From Bacillota bacterium (lineage in GTDB: Bacteria; Bacillota; Clostridia; Christensenellales; CAG-138): a stretch of DNA of 64,000 nucleotides. Each line of letters starts with the position of its first letter. Within the stretch, counting starts at the first letter, position 1. The position numbers were made by a program, and so were the translations under genes. The DNA is taken from contig JAEYCM010000018.1 of assembly GCA_023455425.1 (NCBI GenBank), positions 1-64,000 on the forward strand, in the 5' to 3' direction. Positions 58,770-64,000 of the stretch are shown piece after piece. The notes beneath the pieces are model-generated. The model had not been told where the DNA came from, ran no database searches, and worked only from the letters and a program-made list of their open reading frames with translations.

Positions 58770-61107
58770 GTATCGATATATCGGCAAAAGCGTGCCCCGC
58801 CACGATGGCTTTGAAAAGGTGACGGGCACCGCGCCCTATGTGGCGGACCTGAAACTAAATGGGCTGTTGCACGCAAGGCTGAAAACCAGCCCGCATGCGC
58901 ATGCAAGAATTCTTTCCATTGATACCGGCAAGGCGGAGGCCCTGCCCGGCGTGCGCGCCGTCATCACGGGGCGGCAGGGGGCGGCGAAGCTGGGCATTTA
59001 CATGGTGGACCGCTCCATTATCGCCACAGACAAGGTGCGCTATTTCGGGGAGGTCGTGGCGGCGGTAGCTGCGGAGGACCCGGAGACCGCGGCGAAGGCC
59101 GTGGACCTGATTGAGGTGGAGTATGAGCCGTTGCCCGCGGTGCTCGACGTCAAGGAAGCGGTAAAGCCGGAGAGCCCCCTCGTACACGAAAAGCTCGGGG
59201 AATATTCGCATATCAAGGGCGTATTCTTTCCGGTGGCGGGCACCAACATCTCAAGCCACATCAAGGTGCGAAAAGGAGATGTGGAGGAAGCGTTCCGGCG
59301 TGCGGACGTGGTGCTGGAAAACACGTTTGAGCAGCCCCAGGTGTTCCATATTCCGCTTGAAACCCATGGCACAATCGTGCAGTGGGGCATTGGGGACAAA
59401 ATTAAAATCCATTCGAGCTCGCAGTCCCCGTTTTCCATACGGGACCTGTTTTCGGTGGCGTTCAACCTGCCCAAGACCAACATCGAAGTCAACGTGCCCT
59501 ATGTGGGCGGCGGGTTCGGCGGGAAAAGCGGTATCCATCTGGAACCTCTTGTCGGCTTGCTATCCAAAGCCGCGGGCGGGCGTCCGGTCAAGCTCATCCC
59601 CACCCGGGAAGAGGAGTGTGCGACGCTGCCCTGCAGGCAGGGCCTGGTGGCCCGCATCAAGACGGGCGCGACCAAGGAAGGCCGCATCATTGCCGAAGAG
59701 GTGGAGTACCTGTGGGATGCGGGCGCGTATGCGGATTACGGCGTCAACATTGGCAGGGCGGGCGCCGTGACGGGCTGCGGGCCGTATGATATCGAAAACG
59801 TCAAAGTGGATTCAAAGACCGTCTACACGAACCACGTGTTCGGCACCGCCTACCGCGGGTTCGGCCATCCGGAGGTATTTTTCGGCATCGAGCGCCAGCG
59901 GGACCTGATGGCGAAGGCGCTCAACATGGACCCTGTGGAATTTCGCCTGAAAAACCTCCTGATGCCCGGAAGCAGGACGATCACGGGGGAACTCATTACC
60001 GAGAACACGGGGCGGCCGGATCTTTGCCTCAAGCAGGCGGCGGAGGCCATCGGGCTTCATACCCCTTACACGCCCGAAGAAAAGGAGCAGTTTGAAAAGA
60101 CGGGGAAATACCGCGCCAAGGCGGTGGCGGTGCTGCAGAAATCCCCCGCTATCCCCACCTGGTGCGCGACCTCGGCGCTAATACAGATGAACGAGGACGG
60201 CACGGTGCGTTTAAGCGTAGGCGGCGTGGATTACGGTCAGGGTACCTATACGGTCATGCAGCAGATCGTAGCCGAGCGGCTGCACATCCCGATTGAAAAA
60301 ATCGGCGTTTCCCACACCATCAATACGAACCTGAGCCCGTACGATTGGCAGACGGTCGCGAGCCGCATGACGGTGCTGTGCGGCAACGCGGTGTGCGAGG
60401 CGTGCGACGACATGAAAGAGCAAATCCTGGAGATGGGCAGCGTCATCCTGCGCGCGGCAAAGCATGAGATTGCGCTCGGGGAGGAGTGCGTCTATGTCAA
60501 ACAGAACCCGCACCAGCGGGTGGGGTTTTCCAAGCTTGCCATGGGATATACGTTTGAAAACGGAAACGCCATCGGCGGCCCGCTTATCGGCCGGGGCAAG
60601 GCCATCGCTCAGGGGCTCACCACCCTGGACCCGGAAACGGGGCAGGGAAAGACGGCGCTTGACTGGACATACGGCGCGCACGCCGTGGAAATTGAAGTCG
60701 ATACGAACACCGGCGATATCGATATCCTGCATATGGTAAGTTCCCTCGACATCGGCCAGGTGATGAATGAAGCGCTGCTGCGCGGTCAGGTGGTGGGCGG
60801 CGCGCTCCAGGGCATCGGCACCACGTTTTCCGAGGCGGTGTATTACGACGGAAAAGGCCGCCTGCTCACCCGCAACTTTACGGACTACAAGATTCCCACG
60901 TTCAAAGATGCCCCCGGCAAGGTGGAGGTAATGAGCGTGGAGACCCCGCAGCTCGACGGCCCGTACGGCGCGCGCGGCTGCGGCGAGCATCCGCTGATTT
61001 CGGTGACCGCGGTAATCGCGAATGCGTTGGCGAACGCGACCGGCGCCGAATTCTATGATCTCCCCCTTTCCGCAGACAGGGTGTACCGAAAGCTGCACGA
61101 TCTGTAA
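58759..61107 (+). CDS. Xanthine dehydrogenase-family molybdopterin-binding subunit
   Basis: Catalytic subunit, 782 residues, binding molybdopterin cytosine dinucleotide in this family. GKSVPRHDGFEKVTGTAPYV at the N-terminus, GGGFGGKSGIHLEPLVGLL about residue 250, AYRGFGHPEVFFGIE about residue 365, DYGQGTYTVMQQ about residue 492, and the C-terminal active-site segment GARGCGEHPLI, where Glu is the catalytic base. Many xanthine dehydrogenases have a Pro or Ala after GE; His here hints at a different substrate. ATG 58759 is favoured by AGGTGA upstream. It hydroxylates an aromatic N-heterocycle or similar; the identity is open. Confidence 0.92.
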   Translation: MTNEYRYIGKSVPRHDGFEKVTGTAPYVADLKLNGLLHARLKTSPHAHARILSIDTGKAEALPGVRAVITGRQGAAKLGIYMVDRSIIATDKVRYFGEVVAAVAAEDPETAAKAVDLIEVEYEPLPAVLDVKEAVKPESPLVHEKLGEYSHIKGVFFPVAGTNISSHIKVRKGDVEEAFRRADVVLENTFEQPQVFHIPLETHGTIVQWGIGDKIKIHSSSQSPFSIRDLFSVAFNLPKTNIEVNVPYVGGGFGGKSGIHLEPLVGLLSKAAGGRPVKLIPTREEECATLPCRQGLVARIKTGATKEGRIIAEEVEYLWDAGAYADYGVNIGRAGAVTGCGPYDIENVKVDSKTVYTNHVFGTAYRGFGHPEVFFGIERQRDLMAKALNMDPVEFRLKNLLMPGSRTITGELITENTGRPDLCLKQAAEAIGLHTPYTPEEKEQFEKTGKYRAKAVAVLQKSPAIPTWCATSALIQMNEDGTVRLSVGGVDYGQGTYTVMQQIVAERLHIPIEKIGVSHTINTNLSPYDWQTVASRMTVLCGNAVCEACDDMKEQILEMGSVILRAAKHEIALGEECVYVKQNPHQRVGFSKLAMGYTFENGNAIGGPLIGRGKAIAQGLTTLDPETGQGKTALDWTYGAHAVEIEVDTNTGDIDILHMVSSLDIGQVMNEALLRGQVVGGALQGIGTTFSEAVYYDGKGRLLTRNFTDYKIPTFKDAPGKVEVMSVETPQLDGPYGARGCGEHPLISVTAVIANALANATGAEFYDLPLSADRVYRKLHDL

Positions 61108-61252
61108 ACAGCATGATGCAAAATGGGGAGTGTCCTATGGCAAAACCAAAAAGGATGGGGGGATTGCGGCAAAGAATGGTTTTGTTTCTACAACGGAGGG
61201 TCCACAACCACAGTAGCCCCAAGTCTTACATTTTTAAGAGAGGTGAAACGAA

Positions 61253-62635
61253 ATGGCAAAGGATCCGAAAAAAGCGGCAGTGATCGGCTATTTGCCGGAT
61301 GAGACCCCATCTTTCGGCAAGCTGCTCATATTCGCGTTCCAGCAAGTGCTCGTCATGTTCCCCGCCACGGTGACGGTGGCGCTGCTTACGGGGTTCCATG
61401 TTTCCACCACCATATTCGCAAGCGGTCTTGCGACCATCAGCTTCCTGCTCATCACACGCGGCAAAATTCCTCTCTACTACGGTTCCAGCTTCTCTTATAT
61501 CGCCGCGATTGTAAGCGTGACCGGAGGCGTCGGGTTTGGGCAGCTCGCGCCGGACGCGCTGATATCGCAGGCCCAGTTCGGCATCATATGCTCCGGTTTG
61601 GTTTCCATACTTGCAGGCCTTATCGTCAACCGGTTCGGCATGGAGAAAATTGAAAAGGTATTGCCGCCCACAATCACCGGTTCCATCGCCATGATCATCG
61701 GGCTTTCTCTCGCGGGAACCGCCCTTACCCAAGCGATTACGGACCCGGGCATAGCCGGCATCATGCCGGGAAGCGCTGCCATTGTCGCGCTTGTGACGCT
61801 GCTTGCCACAATCCTGTTCTCCGTCTATCTCAAAGGGGTGATGGGCCAGCTTCCCATACTCTTTGGTATCCTGGTGGGGTATGTTGTGGCGATCCCGTTT
61901 GGGCTGGTGGATTTTTCGCAGGTGTGGACGGGAACGGTCATTTCCCTGCCGCATTTCACGCTGCCGGCGCCCAACTGGATGGCGGTGCTCGCCATTATGC
62001 CCATCGCGCTTGCGACCATACCCGAATCCGCCGCGCATCTGTTCCAGTTGGATATCTATGTGAACGACCTTGCCAAGAAAAAAGGCAAGGGCGAATACAA
62101 GATCGCGAACAAGCTGGGGCTTAACCTGATCGGCGACGGCATGGGCGATATCGTCTCCTCGCTGTTCGGCGGCCCCGCGGGCACCAACTATGGCGAGAAC
62201 ATCTCCACCATGGCAATCACCAAGAACTTCTCCGTCAGAATGCTTGGCATGGCGGCCATCCTTGCCATCGTACTCTCGTTCCTGACGCCGCTCTCCAACG
62301 CCGTAAACACCGTGCCCTCCGCCGTTATCAACGGCGCGTGCATCTTCCTGTTCGGCGTTATTGCGGCCCAGGGCGTGGCGATCATGATCAACCAGAACGT
62401 GGATATGTTCAATGCCCGCAACCTTGCCGTCATATCCGTCATATTCGTCATCGGCCTTGGCGGCCACTACGGGTTTGAAGGCGGCATGATCCCGATATTC
62501 GGCGCGAAGCTTCCGGCCATTGCCACCGCCGCTGTTGTGGGGATATTGCTCAATCTGCTGCTCTCCATAGGAACAAATGAGAGCAAGAAGAAGGAAAAAG
62601 CGGCGCAGGCCGCGGCGAAGGATATCGCTTCTTAG
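61253..62635 (+). CDS. NCS2-family nucleobase permease (UraA/xanthine permease type)
   Basis: Proton- or sodium-coupled nucleobase transporter of 460 residues with about 14 hydrophobic segments. QQVLVMFPATVTVALLTG about residue 30 is the TM1 region, and FGGPAGTNYGENISTMAI about residue 305 is the NCS2 motif (GENI). That motif resembles UraA-type uracil permeases somewhat more than purine permeases. It is 145 bp after the molybdenum subunit and most likely imports the heterocycle that the hydroxylase attacks. A basic C-terminal tail (KKKEKAAQAAAKD) follows the last helix. Confidence 0.9.
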   Translation: MAKDPKKAAVIGYLPDETPSFGKLLIFAFQQVLVMFPATVTVALLTGFHVSTTIFASGLATISFLLITRGKIPLYYGSSFSYIAAIVSVTGGVGFGQLAPDALISQAQFGIICSGLVSILAGLIVNRFGMEKIEKVLPPTITGSIAMIIGLSLAGTALTQAITDPGIAGIMPGSAAIVALVTLLATILFSVYLKGVMGQLPILFGILVGYVVAIPFGLVDFSQVWTGTVISLPHFTLPAPNWMAVLAIMPIALATIPESAAHLFQLDIYVNDLAKKKGKGEYKIANKLGLNLIGDGMGDIVSSLFGGPAGTNYGENISTMAITKNFSVRMLGMAAILAIVLSFLTPLSNAVNTVPSAVINGACIFLFGVIAAQGVAIMINQNVDMFNARNLAVISVIFVIGLGGHYGFEGGMIPIFGAKLPAIATAAVVGILLNLLLSIGTNESKKKEKAAQAAAKDIAS

Positions 62636-62663
62636 TTTAGGGGAAGGGGAACCGCATACTTGT

Positions 62664-62692
62664 AAAGCCGCATCGAAAATCGATGCGGCTTT
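62664..62692 (+). terminator. Intrinsic terminator after the NCS2 permease
   Basis: AAAGCCGCATCGA, loop AAA, TCGATGCGGCTTT, then ATT: a 13-bp stem closing the catabolic cluster, also able to serve the convergent perR-type gene. Confidence 0.88.
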
Positions 62693-62742
62693 ATTAAAAG
62701 ACTTTCTATTCCGGGAATATCTTGAGACAGAGCCCCTTCCAT

Positions 62743-63147
62743 TTACGCCGGGGGAAGTTCTTCCTCTTTTTGGCGGCAGTCAGGGCAAAGTCCCTCGAAT
62801 ACGGTCAAATGCTGGACGATTTCATAGCCGGTCTGTTCGGAAAGGCGGCGATCCAGTTCGTCGCTGTATGGGACGGGCGCGTCGCTCACCTTGCCGCACC
62901 GCATGCACCGTATATGATAGTGCGGCTCCATACGCCAATCGAAGCGGTCCACGCCGGGTACGACAACATGGCGGATCTCTCCGTTATCAGCCAAAAGGTT
63001 CAGGTTTCTGTAGACCGTTCCGCGGCTGATTTTCGGATCTTCTCCCCGCACATACAGGTATATTTGATCGGCAGTGAGATGGTCCCCGTGCGTTTTGACC
63101 GCATCAAAAACCATCTTCCGCTGTTTGGTGCTCCGCTGGGACTTCAT
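62743..63147 (-). CDS. perR: Fur-family regulator, PerR-type
   Basis: 134-residue metalloregulator. Winged-helix DNA-binding part ISRGTVYRNLNLLADNGEI about residue 40, then the metal-binding half HYHIRCMRCGKV about residue 75 and the C-terminal CPDC, giving the two CxxC structural-zinc pairs. I start at ATG 63147 with GGAG 9 nt upstream; a GTG 9 bp earlier lies too close to that SD. It follows the catalase gene by 24 bp on the same strand. PerR represses peroxide defence until oxidised, so it is expected to control this catalase. Confidence 0.87.
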   Translation of the reverse strand: MKSQRSTKQRKMVFDAVKTHGDHLTADQIYLYVRGEDPKISRGTVYRNLNLLADNGEIRHVVVPGVDRFDWRMEPHYHIRCMRCGKVSDAPVPYSDELDRRLSEQTGYEIVQHLTVFEGLCPDCRQKEEELPPA

Positions 63148-63171
63148 CCGCTGCACACTCCAAGAAAAAGT

Positions 63172-64000
63172 TTACTCCATTTTACTTGAAAGCGTAGCCT
63201 TTATCAACCCGTTGTTGTCCAGCTTGGATAGTTCCCTGACCTGGTCCATGTTGAGGTTCAGCGCCTTCGCCATCCGCTCTCCGTATTCGGAATCGGCTAA
63301 GTAGCAGTGCACCGCATGGCGGTATTTGATGTTTTCGGTAACAGGCGCGATATCTGCAGCGGTGTTGTCGATGAGAATCTGCTTCTTATCCTCCGTAAGC
63401 ACGCGCCACAGGTTCCCTCCCGCGCGGAAGCAATCATCGGTGGGATCGTCCTTGGGATCGTAGCGCCATACTGTGCCTTCAATAGGCAGCGGGGGTTCCG
63501 CCACCTCGGGCTGCGCGGTCCAGTAACCGGCGCTGTTGGGAGAATACGCGGGTGCGGCGCCATAGTTGCCGTCCACGCGCATTGCGCCGTCGCGGTGGTA
63601 CTCGTTCACCTCGCACTTGGCGCGATTGACCGGGATCAGGTTGTGATTGACGCCCAGGCGGTAACGCTGCGCATCCCCGTAAGAAAACAGCCTGCCCTGC
63701 AGAAAGCGGTCGGGCGAAAAGCCGATGCCTGGGACGACGTGCGCGGGCGTAAACGCGGATTGCTCGACCTCCGCAAAGTAATTTTCCGGGTTGCGGTTGA
63801 GTTCCAGCTCGCCCACCTCAATCAGGGGAAATTCCTTGTGGCGCCAGATCTTGGTGATATCAAAAGGATTTTCATAGTGGTTCTTCGCCTGCTCTTCGGT
63901 CATGACTTGAATGTACATGGTCCATTTCGGATAGTCGCCCCGCTCTATGGCCTCGAACAGATCCTTGCCGTGGTATTCTCGGTCCATGCCGTTGATTTGT
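63172..64000 (-). CDS. katA: Catalase (heme), 5' partial at the window edge
   Basis: C-terminal part of a heme catalase decomposing hydrogen peroxide. Visible segments: YHGKDLFEAIERGDYPKW, IQVMTEEQAKNHYENPFDITK, EFPLIEVGELELNRNPENYF and the heme-proximal RLFSYGDAQRYRLG with the Tyr ligand, then IPVNRAK. The frame stays open to the window end (the residues before MDREYHG read INGM), so the N-terminal half with the catalytic His and Asn is outside. The C-terminus lacks the long flavodoxin-like extension of large catalases. It is upstream of perR in the same orientation. Confidence 0.93.
   Translation of the reverse strand, partial: QINGMDREYHGKDLFEAIERGDYPKWTMYIQVMTEEQAKNHYENPFDITKIWRHKEFPLIEVGELELNRNPENYFAEVEQSAFTPAHVVPGIGFSPDRFLQGRLFSYGDAQRYRLGVNHNLIPVNRAKCEVNEYHRDGAMRVDGNYGAAPAYSPNSAGYWTAQPEVAEPPLPIEGTVWRYDPKDDPTDDCFRAGGNLWRVLTEDKKQILIDNTAADIAPVTENIKYRHAVHCYLADSEYGERMAKALNLNMDQVRELSKLDNNGLIKATLSSKME

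Noticed and set aside
61137..61283. 48-codon frame (starting MAKPKRMGGLRQRM) between the Mo subunit and the NCS2 permease
   Set aside because: An SD-like GGGAG precedes it, but the frame runs out of phase into the permease gene and is extremely basic without structure; not enough support.
61226..62467. 413-codon open frame on the minus strand opposite the NCS2 permease
   Set aside because: It is an antisense shadow of a GC-rich gene: strongly basic and acidic, no hydrophobic core or known motif, and the plus-strand permease is unmistakable.

Overview
The window looks like the chromosome of an anaerobic Clostridia-type bacterium (Bacillota). The signs are strong AGGAGG-type ribosome binding sites, an electron-bifurcating type EtfAB/lactate dehydrogenase set, parts of a Na+-pumping decarboxylase, a PerR-type regulator beside a catalase, and mostly fairly GC-rich DNA interrupted by AT-richer islands. 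A Christensenellales-like host would fit, but that is only an impression. No rRNA, tRNA or CRISPR array was found.

Layout: (1) 1-6148, sugar isomerases (a fucose/arabinose isomerase-family protein, cut by the window edge, and RhaA) followed by EtfB-EtfA-FAD dehydrogenase, which together could take rhamnose-derived lactate or a similar hydroxyacid to electron carriers. (2) 6862-25046, a surface-glycan island: two GT2 glycosyltransferases, the complete dTDP-L-rhamnose pathway (rfbA, rfbC, rfbB, rfbD), an ABC-2 polysaccharide exporter (Wzm/Wzt), heptose genes (hldE, gmhA, gmhB) with a GT9 heptosyltransferase-like enzyme, a pyruvyltransferase-like protein with a 12 x 21 bp coding repeat, an RgpF-like protein, and an AlgI/AlgJ-like O-acylation pair. 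Base composition falls through this island and is lowest in the lone methyltransferase at 25492. (3) 26177-38085, a nine-gene minus-strand operon (sugar ABC importer, two dehydrogenases, FGGY kinase, SMP-30 lactonase-like protein, aldo/keto reductase) behind a consensus promoter with LacI-type operators and a linked lacI gene. (4) 38348-43293, miscellaneous genes: C39-like protease, ferritin-like/VIT fusion, a frameshifted alpha/beta hydrolase, an XRE regulator/membrane-protein pair, a CbiM-CbiN-like metal transporter component behind a structured leader, and DUF3842. (5) 43530-46984, an Amt-PII fusion and an OadG/OadB pair, each preceded by the same conserved leader RNA ending in a terminator. 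(6) 47118-48554, a serine beta-lactamase-family membrane protein. (7) 48573-62635, a CdaR-type regulator divergent from a catabolic cluster: GNAT-like protein, thiolase-like protein lacking its nucleophilic Cys, DUF35, DUF2877/FdrA/DUF1116 (the oxamate carbamoyltransferase triad), a cyclase-family hydrolase, three-subunit molybdenum hydroxylase and an NCS2 permease. (8) 62743-64000, PerR-type repressor and catalase (cut by the window edge).

The two most promising leads are the 50-63 kb cluster, which combines a Cys-less thiolase/DUF35 pair with an AllFGH-like triad and a molybdenum hydroxylase and matches no pathway I can name, and the duplicated leader RNA that places an ammonium transporter/PII fusion and a sodium-pump subunit pair under what looks like one signal. 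All calls come from reading the sequence; no database search was run.
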